Source: Apostichopus leukothele
Lineage: Eukaryota; Echinodermata; Holothuroidea; Aspidochirotida; Stichopodidae
Assembly (NCBI GenBank): GCA_010014835.2
Contig: JAAAKB020000021.1
Location: forward strand, 1,779,041-1,809,259
Length of the DNA: 30,219 nt
Reading direction: 5' to 3'
The translations under genes and the position numbers were made by a program. Shown in pieces: positions 12,200 through 23,900 of the stretch. The notes under the pieces are model-generated. The model was given only the letters and a program-made list of their open reading frames with translations, was not told the DNA's origin and did not search any database. How positions within the stretch are numbered: the first letter of the stretch is position 1; each line of letters begins with the position of its first letter.

Positions 12200-14041
12200 A
12201 TGTTTTCATTCTGAATGCCACAGAACATTAAAAAGTTGCAAATAGCAAATGGTAACCCTTCCACATTACCTCATTGGTTTTGGTCCTTTTATAACATCAC
12301 CATTTAGTCAATCAACAGATGGAGGAAAAATTACTGTAGTTGACTATTTGTTACCTTTATACAATTTTTGTAAATAGTGCATCCAAATGTTTCAATATCA
12401 ATGTACATTGATAAACATGTACAGTATGATTTAAGTGAAAGTGAAAATCAATTCTAACATGCTACAGACTAGGAAATAACAAAATAATAGATCCAGGAGT
12501 TAGCAGGTGAACTGTACCTTGGGTTCCCAAGTTTCTATAAAATATGGTATGCTTCATTATATAACTGCTGAGAGTTACAATTTCAAAGTTCAATGAAATA
12601 CATGCTTGTATTTTCAACCATATATAATTTTCCCTACTGGATCTATGGATCTTTAAGTTGTGGAGTATGATTTTACTTTTACTTAACTTTTTTTTTTTTT
12701 TTGAAATAGTGATTCTTGAGTCTGCTAATTATTTTTATTTAAGCTGTACATAAAAGGATATCCCATTGGCAAACAATGTGACACTAAATAGAAGTACAAG
12801 AAGGAGAAACTATTCCACTTTGCATGTTAGTTGAACAAGTTTATTATAAAGAAACAATAGCGGAAAGGCCCCCGCCCTCCCCCCCCCCCAAAAAAAATTG
12901 GAAGACAAACAACTAATCATTGGTTTGTTCCTATTTGAAGGAATTGATGAAAACTATCATTCCTTTGTCATCTAATATTAATGAATAAAGTGCTAAAGCC
13001 TGTCCTCTTCCTCCAAGATATGTAATGGATATCCTTAATCCGTGTTCTGGTTTTCAAATCAATTCTTTTTGCAACATCCTTCCTTACCCTGTGAGGCAGG
13101 GCAAGATAAGCTGGGGTGGTTTATTTTTTTGGTATGCAGAATACCAAATGAAAAACCTTGCTAGACCAGTTTTTTTTTCAAAGCCTTGTACCTGTTTCTC
13201 ATCGATTTTAATCCTAGTTTTTCCTCTATTGACTGTGATCCGTTTCCATACAGTATTACCTCCAGCTCAGATATTGCTCACATTGCTCCTAGCGGGAAAT
13301 ATAATACTTCGGTGTCTTCTTGACAAGATTGATAAAAAGAAACAGTTTTGTGTAAAGAGAAAATGGTTACGGGTTAAATAATTGCATTTTCTAACAATTC
13401 AGTCGTTATCAGGTAGGATAATATTGTAATAGTGATACATTGTACTCCGCTAGGATGCTGGGAATGAACAGAGCAGACTTTACGTGGATTAAAAAAGATA
13501 AGAAGTTCTCTCAAACTAGAAACTTTCGAAAAGCCTGTTTATTGAGACGGTACAGTATCCTCTTCAACTAGGAATGAATGCAATTTAATTAGTGAATGAA
13601 AATGCAAGAGCTACTAAGTCCAAGATAACTTTTATGCAGTGAAAGTTTCAGTATTTAAACTGTTCCCAATGCAAGATGTATATATGGATCAGAGGTTGCC
13701 AAGTGATTGTACTTATTAATAGTTTTGCATCGATGCAAAATTAATTTTTCTGATTCAAGCTTCTGGGCAGAAAAGTTTATTGCCATAGTAGATTGATGAC
13801 TTTGTTAAATTCATGATACTACAATTATTAACCAAAGGTCAGTCAGTACCCCCTAAGGAATTTTGTGTCAGAAGCTCCACTTTTCAAGGTACAGCCATAA
13901 TAATATTAAGATAAAGTAAAAAACAATAGTATCTCAGATATAATAATAATATCACGTTTTTATGAAGTTTGCTATGACTTAAAGTAGTTTTTTTCAGTAT
14001 TTTTTTAAGTCATAGCATAGTGTTTGCTTTGAATAGCATAA
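12200..14041. other. Intron 1, middle: no gene recognised
   Basis: AT-rich non-coding sequence with a T-run near 12690 and a C-run near 12870. The open frame at 13025-13381 (118 codons) is rich in hydrophobic residues but resembles nothing I know and lacks splice or promoter context. Confidence 0.55.
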
Positions 14042-14141
14042 NNNNNNNNNNNNNNNNNNNNNNNNNNNNNNNNNNNNNNNNNNNNNNNNNNNNNNNNNNN
14101 NNNNNNNNNNNNNNNNNNNNNNNNNNNNNNNNNNNNNNNNN
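14042..14141. other. Assembly gap of exactly 100 N
   Basis: A run of exactly 100 N inside intron 1. A round 100 usually denotes a scaffold gap of unknown real length, so the true intron may be longer and an element could be hidden here. Confidence 0.98.
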
Positions 14142-15189
14142 GGGTGTGGGGAGTTGGCTGGGGTGAGATCTGAAGTCCCAAAGGAAAGTTAATATCACAA
14201 TCTAGTACAACCAAACTCTCTACGTATCCTAAATGTTTCAGAAGAAATATCTATTTTTGCATCCAGTTGGGACAATTCCTTCTATACTGTAGTGTTATGT
14301 CACGTCGCCTCAGAGCACTCCTATTGTCAGTACGAGCAGTATGAATATCATGTTTCTATCAGATCAAGGTTAGGAAACCTGTTTGTACTGAAAATACACC
14401 AGTGCTTTCAAGCATGATATGGGAGGACAGTTAAGAGAGGTATTATCAATTTATCAGTAGAACTTGTCCGAACTGGCTGCTTTTTTTGACCGGCGAGATT
14501 TATGTAAAGCTATATAATGGCAACTGGTTATGTTATTGTATGTTTCGGACAGTTACACAACTGATTACGAAAGTAGTCCGCAAGATTAGGGGTCAATTAT
14601 ATTGTTTTGTACAATATGTTGAGGAAAGATCATGTTACGTGACAACAAGTTTGCTATGAGCCTACATATATTGATTGTGTTGTTGAAGATTGTATTTGGC
14701 TTCAAACTGAAAGTGAATCTGCAACTACAAGCCATATCAATACTTGCAATATCCTCCTGAAAAGAGGAAATACTTCAAAGCATTTACTGCATCTATTTTG
14801 AATTTAACTTGATAGAAACAGTACTCTCCATACATGCAAAAATTTCCCAGGAAGTAATCTGCGAGTTCTATTTACTCCTATTTGTATGTACAGTTGTGGG
14901 TCTGTTACAGGAACACTCAATACTTAAAATTCCAAACCAGTACAGTATGTATTAAAGCCTAAATTGGCCAAGTTTGACTTGAATTATTCTTGAAAACTTA
15001 TGAAATATGGATAAATTTCTTCTAAATTTATGGACTTGTATATGAACAATAGAAGGACAGACTTGCTCGCCGTCGATCATATTATTTACTTGTTTACTAT
15101 TGTTCACATTTGTGAATACATTTCTATACAGTAGGAGGTCATCTTAAAAATAACAATCACTCTGATATCTTATTTGAGTAGTACTGTAG

Positions 15190-15204
15190 TATATATATAT
15201 ATAT
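15190..15204. repeat. Short (TA)n tract
   Basis: Fifteen bases of alternating TA in intron 1. Confidence 0.85.
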
Positions 15205-16908
15205 TCTTAGTAGAATGACCAGAACATTGGGGATAGCATGGACACTACCTACTGCATCATCATATCATGAATTCCCAATTAGGTGGTCTCAAACATGAAA
15301 ATTTGTGTTTAATATGAAGTTGCAAGCTTTAATGGTAACCTGTTGTCTTAGAACTTGTATCCTAAAGCATGTTCTATGAGCTGTGTATCAGAGCCTTTCT
15401 GTGTTAGTTGACATTACGTTTTATATGATACTATACACATCATATTTCAAATGGAGGTGAGATTAAATCTTCCCAAGTTTCTAATAAACAGGAGATGTGA
15501 AAGATGTTTTGACATATGATACTGAATAGGTTTTCTGGCCTAACAATTATTATTACTATTTTTTTTTTCTGGTGTCAAGTAAGTACTGTCAAAAAAAGTT
15601 GTGTTTGGGGGTTCTGTTTGAGAAAGGAAGAGTGGTATGGTATTTTGAATTAGCAACTCTCTTCCATAGCCAAAGGTAATAAAAAGGCGATATTTTGAAA
15701 ATCCTTGTCAAAATTTATGGACAAAATTAGCTCGCCTAATGTAAGATCATGTGTTGGGACTTGATGCTCTGTGATTGTGAATTATTGTCACGGTTCTAAT
15801 GATAATGTTATAGCTATTCTGCGTTGACCTTGCCCCAAACCATCCTTTAAAATAAGAATCTGTAGAAACCACCGTTTAGGTTTCGCCAAAGATCTGTTCC
15901 TGATGAAGTTTTTTCTTGCTTCTGGCTGTCTTTTGTATATGAAAATATTGTCCCTGAAAATTAAACAATTCAGTGTCTTAGGGGCGTTTTTGTGCCTTCA
16001 TGATGTAATGACATGAAACTGTCCTTGATAGATGGTTAAATTTGAACAAGTATGTTTTTACAAGCTGGAAACAGATCATGTGGTAATTAACCTCCGGGTA
16101 GCTGTGATGATGCTATCCTGAGAGCAATACCTGTAAACTTTATCTGCTGTCAGCCGAGCCCCTTTTTTTTTTACTTGGTTCCCCTGGAGACCCAAAAAAT
16201 AAAATAATAAATAACAAATGTAAGAGAAAAAAGAAAAGAAAAAACACATTGTTGATAAATTTCCTGTGGCGTGAATGTCAAGTAAATTTTTTTTTTACCA
16301 AGCATACAAGTATCTGTTAAAACATGTTTTGTCTTACGGACTTCATCGTGGGGCTTAAAAGTAGAATATAGTTTTGCAAATGAATTCTTCACCGATGCCA
16401 TTGACAAACACACAGAGAACATACTGTCAGGGAAAAAAAATCTTGAAATTTTCATTTTAATTTGGTAAAAAGATTGAAACAGATTTGATGTCTACTGCAC
16501 AAAAAAGGACATTAATCAGTTGGAAAGTCTTTGGGCGTGTTATGAATGGATGCATAACATGGATTGGATGGAAGTTGTTTCATATCAAGCATGATTGTCA
16601 CAAACTAACACAAATAAACCTCTTTCCTTGCAGGTCACATAAAATAGCAACTAGCAAGTTCCCCAATTGCCTTTGTAAGTGTTTGTACTTTGGGTAGGCC
16701 TATACTGTCATGGGTCAATAACACTGAAACTCAACGGAGTTTCATATAGGTTTGGAAAAAGATGCAAATATCCTTCTCTTGCAGTTAAACACTGATGTTT
16801 ACAATGGTTGCATAATATGTATATTATATATTATCCTGTAATAACAAGATGGTTTCTAATTATGCTGGTTGGCTTATTTGGTTGTGGTCTGAATGCTATA
16901 CATTTTGC

Positions 16909-16916
16909 ATTTGCAT
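16909..16916 (+). promoter_or_regulatory. Perfect POU octamer ATTTGCAT
   Basis: ATTTGCAT, the classical POU-domain octamer, lies inside TTTTGCATTTGCATATAA, so a second TTTGCAT overlaps on the left. It is a single short motif in AT-rich DNA and may be chance. Confidence 0.25.
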
Positions 16917-17361
16917 ATAAATCACATTGAAATGATAAAAACGAAGAGATAAATCTCCAGCTTCTGTATGGGATATAGACCTGTAGAATAATGCTACATG
17001 GGAAAATGTCATCTCATATCTGAGAGTTGAATAATATATGCAGGTTATGCTAACTTATCAGTCACAATATGTGGTGGTAGAAGGGAATGCACAAAGAAAA
17101 TATGCATCAGATAAGAAGCATAATGTATTTGTTGTCCATCCTGACTGTTGTAATACCAACCAGAGGTTATGATAAGCACTTGACTGGTCAGGAATTTCAC
17201 GGTGTAAGTGTTACAAACTTGGGGTCCTGTGCAAGATTTACGCATAAGTATATAAAACGTATGTCAAAAAACTTAACAATAGAACTACTCTTTGGGTTTC
17301 CCGAAAAGGAAAACTATTATGTCACTCTTACCTGCCTTGCAAAATTGTGAGGGGGACCGCG

Positions 17362-17403
17362 GATTGCAAAGTCGGCAAGGCCTATAACGCTGATTGCAAA
17401 GTC
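17362..17403 (+). repeat. 12-bp direct repeat GATTGCAAAGTC, 30 bp apart
   Basis: Identical 12-mers occur at 17362-17373 and 17392-17403, start to start 30 bp. Their core ATTGCAAA resembles C/EBP and POU half-sites. It may be a small local duplication or paired binding sites. Confidence 0.5.
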
Positions 17404-18074
17404 TGTAAATACTGTGACAGTACAGTTAGAATCATCCAACATGGCAGCATACAGAAATATTGAACTCAAAACTGAAGCCAAAGTGAATTAATCACATCTC
17501 ACATCAGTAGTCTATGCTTGCTGAGTTCTTCAATACTGCCCCCGTTACTTCTTGGGAAAACATTTCCATACTATAGTTTTGATTTTGTACCATGTAGCAT
17601 ATTGTTTATTGAAATCTTGTATTTTAAGCTTTCTCAATGTAACCTAATCATCTTCCAGTCCTAGAGGTAACCAATTTATAGGTCCACTGCATAATCAGGC
17701 CAGTTTGTCATGTTCCATAGGGTCATTTAGCTTAGGCTTTGCTTTTATTCACAAGGAATTCTGAATATCATTTTCTCTTGTCTGACTAAAGGAACACAAC
17801 AACTCTTTCTGAAGTAATGCAAATATTGTTGAGGTGCTGCATCCATGGATAGCAAACCCTAATACCACTCATTTACCAAAATTTCAGTGACTTTGAATAC
17901 CAAACCAATTATTTATGACAGTCCATTGCTTATCTTGGTTTTAAATTTGAGTTTTTATCTATAATCCATAAAGAGAAAATGTGGACCACACACATGGGAA
18001 CCAAACCATATGGTATTTAGTTGCCATATATTATGTTATGCCTCTTTCCTATTTAAACTGTTTTTGCATAACAC

Positions 18075-18092
18075 CACACACACACACACACA
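18075..18092. repeat. (CA)9 microsatellite
   Basis: Uninterrupted CA repeat in intron 1, followed by a purine-rich AAGAAGAAAAAAAGAGGA-type tract. Confidence 0.9.
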
Positions 18093-19470
18093 AACAGAAA
18101 AGAAGAAGAAAAAAAGAGGATAGAAGAGGATTTAGTCTGGTAACAACAAAACTGACTCCCTTGTTTGATTAAAGAATAGTGCAATCTATGAGAAAAACTT
18201 GTGGTTAGTTTAAGAATGTTTGCATACAGACAAACAAAGCCATAAGAGTGTTTGGAAGATGAAGAGGTTGATGAGCCAGTTTGCCAAAGCAGGAGATGTG
18301 AGAGTTTTTAACAAAGACAGCTGGATTTTTGTTGTCTTCAAAACTGAGGCAATTCAATGCATCCATTTGAAAAGCTTAGTTTATGGAATGAACAATTCTT
18401 TCAATCATTGTATAAAAGATTTATTCAATTCTAGTATAATCCTGTTTTGCTGTTTTGTTTGCCTTCAAGTAATTGAAAATTAGCAATAACAGTTTGAAAG
18501 GAGCTTAGTTAAGTCAATGCTATACTTTTCTGTTGTCTATGGATAGAGTAAGGGTTTATCACCTTACCAGTGAAATATTTTAGAGATTAACATAATGAGA
18601 ATTCTAGCTAAATAATGTCTGAAGTTAAGAAGAATCCAATATTACTTTGATGCACTCAAAATCTGCCAATTAGTTCATTGCTTTTTGCAACCTACTTTAC
18701 AAAATACATTGTTTACCCCATAAGCACTTCTTTTCACTGATGTTTAAATTTTTACTTGACTAGTTCCTTCATTTATTTGTGCATGTGACCCTTATACATA
18801 TCAACCCACACCCTCCTCCCACACCTCAACAAACATCAATGCCATCCAGTGGTGATGTACTCATGTTAAATTTGCACCAGTTCTACAAATGCCATCCTTC
18901 AAATGCTTACAGCCATCCATCCGGTAAGCCATGATATCCCATCATAACTGCACAGACTTCTCTCCATAGAGTAGCACTTTGATGGCATGTGTGCACCTCT
19001 CATACATTATGATAATAAGTCCTGTAGTCTGTACACATGGAGAAAGCTTTGCATTAATTTGTTAGATTCACAATCTTGTTGACATCCTTTCTTATCATGG
19101 TTGCTCTGTTTGCCCTTTTCTTTGTTCCTGAGATTCAATCAAGGATAGTTTCAAGGGTCATAAACAGGGCTAGCTCATAAAAACAGAACATCCCATCTTT
19201 GTTGGTCAGTGATTCAAACCGAATAAAATGATGACACTTAGCTAACAAAGCAAATAAAGGGCAAAAAATATGTTACTTGGCAAACATGCACTCCAACTAA
19301 CAGCTTATGCATCAAAGGGCATTTGGTTTGATTACATCATCATCATCGTCACAGAGATGTCGCTCTTTTAAGTGTGGACTAAGTGCCGTTACATCCCCTC
19401 TCTACATGTTTACACAATAATCTCGTTTCTGATAACGATGATAATTTAAGTAATATTTCTCATTTAACAG

Positions 19471-19483
19471 GTTAAAAATTAAC
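19471..19483. promoter_or_regulatory. HNF1-like palindromic site
   Basis: GTTAAAAATTAAC differs at one position from the HNF1 consensus GTTAATNATTAAC. It is flanked on both sides by AACAGGT (TTAACAGGTTAAAA and TTAACAGGTCAAAA), forming a 17-bp-spaced direct repeat. It lies 1.5 kb upstream of the large exon. Binding is inferred. Confidence 0.3.
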
Positions 19484-19909
19484 AGGTCAAAAAGAATCCT
19501 CATTATCTTAAATGAGAAAAGTTCAACAGAGATAAATGAAGACCTAATAAAAAAAATCATAGTTAAAAACGTTTATTATGACACTTAAAGGAAATGCAGA
19601 ATATGCTATTATCAGTTCTGTAGTTCAATTAAGAATGAGTAGGCATTTTTAAGATCCTCAAGTTTGTAAGTTGGGTTAAGGATTTTGCCAATTTTTTCCA
19701 TTATTAGATTATAGATGCTGTAAGTGGCAAGTTTCAGGATTAATGTAGAAAAGAAAATAATGTTTACATTTATTCTGTGGTACAACTTGAGAGCTGCTGT
19801 TCATAAGTTTTTGTGAGCCTATATATTGTTTCTCACTAAATTGAATTTTCATGCACTGGGGTGTTTAATATATATCAACTATCCAACTTATGCAAAAGTA
19901 TGTATGCAT

Positions 19910-19920
19910 GGGGGGGGGGG
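19910..19920. repeat. G homopolymer (11 nt)
   Basis: Eleven consecutive G in intron 1. Confidence 0.95.
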
Positions 19921-20958
19921 CTAGGTGTTGTTGGGTGGCTTACAAACTTGTGTACATTGCTAGACAATATGTAGAATGATCTATGATGACCTAATTGTCA
20001 TAGTCATCTCCAAATGGCATTTGTTACATTTCTAGTTTTCTTTGATGTTACTTTCCATTCCATGCTAAGTTATTGCCCTTGGGCAAAGAATTGTTGTATG
20101 GCATCAATATGAAATGCATTACTTGATTTGTTGTGTCTGTTCGTTTGGACACAAAGCCAAATGGAAATCTTCAACATATCGAGACATTTTCTGGACATGC
20201 ATCAGCATACATGTAGTCATTTAGTATTAAATCTTTTCAAATTAACCCTTATCTAAACAACCATACAAATGATCAAAGCATAGCAGGTGGCCCTTTTGAC
20301 AAGTTGCTATTTTTCATGATTGAGATTATGAACTAAGGAAGTTGTGATTGGGTTTATGAAGAAATTTCTTGTGTTATCACCTATGGCTAGTAGTTTTATT
20401 AGAGGGCAGTATTTCACTTTGCAAAGCATTTTATTTGATCTTTTCATGTATATGGGTGGGTGCATTAAAGTTTCTCCTGTGTTTGTACTGGTCACTTCAC
20501 ATTGTTTACTCAATTGTATTGTAGGAAGACTTCAAACATAGTAAATGATGTGTTTCAATTTTACAGATGAAACAGCATTTTCTCCTGAATGTCATGTTTA
20601 GTCAAGGCCATAAAATCCCTCTAACTAGATCTGCTCCTCATGGTTCAACTATCTTGTCAAATATTTAAGTATTTGAAGTGTTTGGTTTGGGTTTGCATAT
20701 GAACTATCAACTACATGTTCGTTTGCTTCGTTGAGTGAACACAGCTGAAAGGAAGGCCGCCTACTTGATTGATTGCAATCAGTTTTGGATCAATGGTTGA
20801 CACAAAAACTAGTAAACTTTGTGTAAAAAATTCACCCTTGTTAAGTTGTATCAAAAATACTGATGTGGACTTTCTATACTAACATAAGATTCCATTGATC
20901 TTTTAGCTTCAAATGGTCAGACAAATCATCTCAATGATCATTCTTTTCTATCTTTCAG

Positions 20959-23900
20959 ATACCAATGACAACATGCACCTCGACCAAAAAGATGAAACCA
21001 TGAGTCACCCAGACTCCTCATCAGAAGTCCACATCTGTGGAAACTGCCAGGGAGAGTTCATTGGCACATCACAGTTTCTGCACCACAAAGAATCCTGCAA
21101 CAAGAAACGAGTAGTTGTGATTATGAACGAGGAGCAAAAGCAACACGATAACTCGGAGAGGGTCAATGAATCAAGTATGACAGAAAACATGGAGGTGGCA
21201 CCCTCTCCAGAGGTCGAACCAAGAAATCAACATGTCACACCATTAACCCAACCAATCGGGTACTCATCTGTGCAGTCTCTGAAGAACAAGGAAAATCCTC
21301 ACAATGGTACTCACAATGGTACTCCAGAACCAAAGCCGTCAACCACTTGCTATGAGGGTATTCCGAGAAACCCTCCAACAGAGAGTGAGGTTACCAGTCA
21401 TGCCAACCCCACTAGGAGAAATGGTGTGAAGCCCTTCCCGTCAAGTGTCGCTGTTATCCAGGAACAGCTATATACTCTTCATCAGCAGCATCTACAGCAG
21501 ATGCAGATCATTTTACAAATTCAAGAGAAGATACAAGCTCTTGTTGCAGAATCGTATCATCACGGTGTTAGTAACTTAGCCAAAGAAACCAAAGAGACTA
21601 TTGTCGACCACTTAACAAGTACCATCAAACCTCCTACATCTACAGAAGCAAGCAGCCTGCCAAAACCCTTGTTACCTCACCCCATCATGCCATCATCCCT
21701 GGAGATGTTACAGACTCAAGTAAGGCAGACATCAAGTCTTCCATTTCCTGCCTTTCCACTGCCACTGCCACCGCCTCATCCACCGTTTGACATATTCGGA
21801 CAGCAACCTCAGACGAGCCTCCAGTCAGTATCCAGCCCATTACAAGTACCTCCCCCTCTACCGTATCCAGGAGGTCTGCTCTCTCACCGAAAAGGCAAAC
21901 CACCGAATGTTTCTGTGTTCGACCCAAAGTTTACAGACGATGCTTTCTTTCGCCACAAATGCCACTTCTGCCACAAGGTCTTTGGAAGTGACAGTGCACT
22001 TCAGATTCACATCAGATCACACACTGGTGAGAGGCCCTTTAAGTGCAACATCTGTGGGAATCGCTTCTCGACCAAGGGTAACCTCAAAGTTCATTTTCAA
22101 CGGCATCAAGCCCAATACCCTAACGTCGATATGGACATCACACCTTACCCACCATCTCCACCACCTCACGACCAACCTTTACAACCACCTTCGATTGATC
22201 AGATTCCCATGCCTGGTATCCCAAGTGAGTCTTCAAAAACCCCAACTGAAGAGTCACAGTCATCTGGGCAACAGATGGACCTACCTAATTCAGTAAAGAG
22301 TAATGACGAGGAAGAAATCAACAATAATGAGAAGGATCATGATTTACAGCAAAACGATGAGGAAAAAGAAACTCCTAGTAAAATGGAGCATAGACGTAAC
22401 GACAGGGAAGAGGGTGATCGTCCCAGCAGTGCTCCGTCCAAGGTGATTTCATCTTCATATTCACCATTAGAGAGTCTACGACGTGCTTCAAATGGCGAAA
22501 TGGAAGTAAAGGATATTGGTTGCTCAGACATACTCCCTTCCAGTTCATTTTCAATGCTATCAGCAGATGATATGCTCAAGTCATCAGAAACATCCAAACT
22601 ACAGCATCTCGTTGAGAGTATTGAACAGAAGATCACAGAACCAAACCAGTGTGTAATCTGCCATCGGGTGCTGAGCTGCAAGAATGCCCTCCAACTGCAT
22701 TATCGAATCCACACTGGCGAAAGACCTTACAAGTGTAAAATATGTGGGAGAACATTCACCACCAAAGGAAACCTGAAGACACACTATGGTGTTCACCGTG
22801 CGAAGCCTTCCTTCCCATCACTACACGAGTGCCCCATCTGCCAGAAGAACTTTGCAAATCCAGTAGTTCTCCAGCAACACCTCAAGCTTCATGCTGCAGA
22901 GGATATGATGATGCATTCCACTTTTGACAGTGAGAGTTACTTCCGTGAAGAGTCCCAACAAGAAAAGCGGCCCGAGAACCTTATGGAGTCCCTGCAGGCT
23001 CGTTTTAACTATATTAAAGATCCGATAACAAATGGAGATGATGATGATAGTGACAAACATGATTCAACAAGACCATTAGAGGACCCTGAGGATGTGTCAG
23101 CTAAAAGATTGAAGCTTACAAATTCATTTTATAATGGTGTTGCAGATGATCAGAGTGCCAATACCAAGGATATGCCATATCATTTGGGCTTACTTCCAAC
23201 TAAACCAGAGAAGATGACAAATGGAGCCAAAGATACCTCAGAAAGGGAAGATCATTTTGCAGCATCACCATCGGAAGAAGAACAGCGTCTGATGGTAGAT
23301 GAGACCAGTAGCAACTGTGAAGGTGCTCTTGACCTGACTCCAAAAAGTACCTCGGCATCCCCTGATTCTGTGACGAGTGGTCCAATGTACACAAGCTCAG
23401 GAACAGAGTATCCTACTATGTTAAAGGGTGAAAGTCTTGAATCTGGCACCAGCTCCCCAGATCCAGACATGGAACACAAGATGTATGGAAGTGGTGAGAT
23501 GCACCCGATGTTTGATTCAGGTATTCCTTCTTTTCTCATGGGGCGACATAGGAATAGGTCGAACACCACCTGTTACTTCTGTGGAAAGACATTTGCTTGT
23601 GCAAGTGCACTGAACATTCATTACAGAAGCCATACCAAAGAACGCCCATTCAAATGTGACGTCTGTTGTAAAGGTTTCTCAACCAGAGGTAACCTCAAGC
23701 AGCATATGCTTACCCATAAAATTAGGGATATGCCCTCTCAGCTCTTAGGTATGCATTCACCAGTACCAAGCTCTATGATCAATTACGGTGAACACAGCCC
23801 TGTCGATACACAGTCCTCAGGAGCCATGGATGACCCTGCTCCGTCAAAGAGAACACCATCCAATCGTCATCAATGCAATGTTTGTGAAAAGCAGTTTCAA

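Larger units (their letters stand above)
14142..20900. other. Intron 1, 3' part: no gene recognised
   Basis: Non-coding, with a short TA run at 15190-15204, a CA repeat at 18075-18092 and an 11-G run at 19910-19920. A POU octamer (16909), a 12-bp direct repeat (17362 and 17392) and an HNF1-like site (19471) are listed separately. No transposon ends or RNA genes were recognised. Confidence 0.55.
1854..20958 (+). other. sall: SALL intron 1 (about 19.1 kb, phase 1)
   Basis: The donor is GTGAGTATAG at 1854 and the acceptor TTCTTTTCTATCTTTCAG ends at 20958. A nearer alternative acceptor (TTTTAG ending 20906) would add 52 nt and break the frame, so 20958 is favoured. The intron is AT-rich. Its open frames of 60-129 codons lack family motifs and have no coherent splice context, so I call no gene in it. 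Simple repeats, a sequencing gap and candidate regulatory sites are listed separately. Introns of this size in developmental transcription-factor genes often hold enhancers. Confidence 0.88.

Noticed and set aside
13025-13381. 118-codon hydrophobic open frame in intron 1
   Set aside because: T-rich DNA on the coding strand gives hydrophobic residues by default. No domain or gene structure supports it.
18790-19060. Possible LINE reverse-transcriptase remnant on the minus strand (IKVLLYGEKS-like peptide)
   Set aside because: The resemblance rests on about ten residues with no neighbouring RT motifs and no element boundaries. Too weak to call.
21787-22296. 169-codon frame overlapping the SALL exon in another frame
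   Set aside because: A shadow of the zinc-finger coding frame. The SALL frame is fully supported by family motifs.
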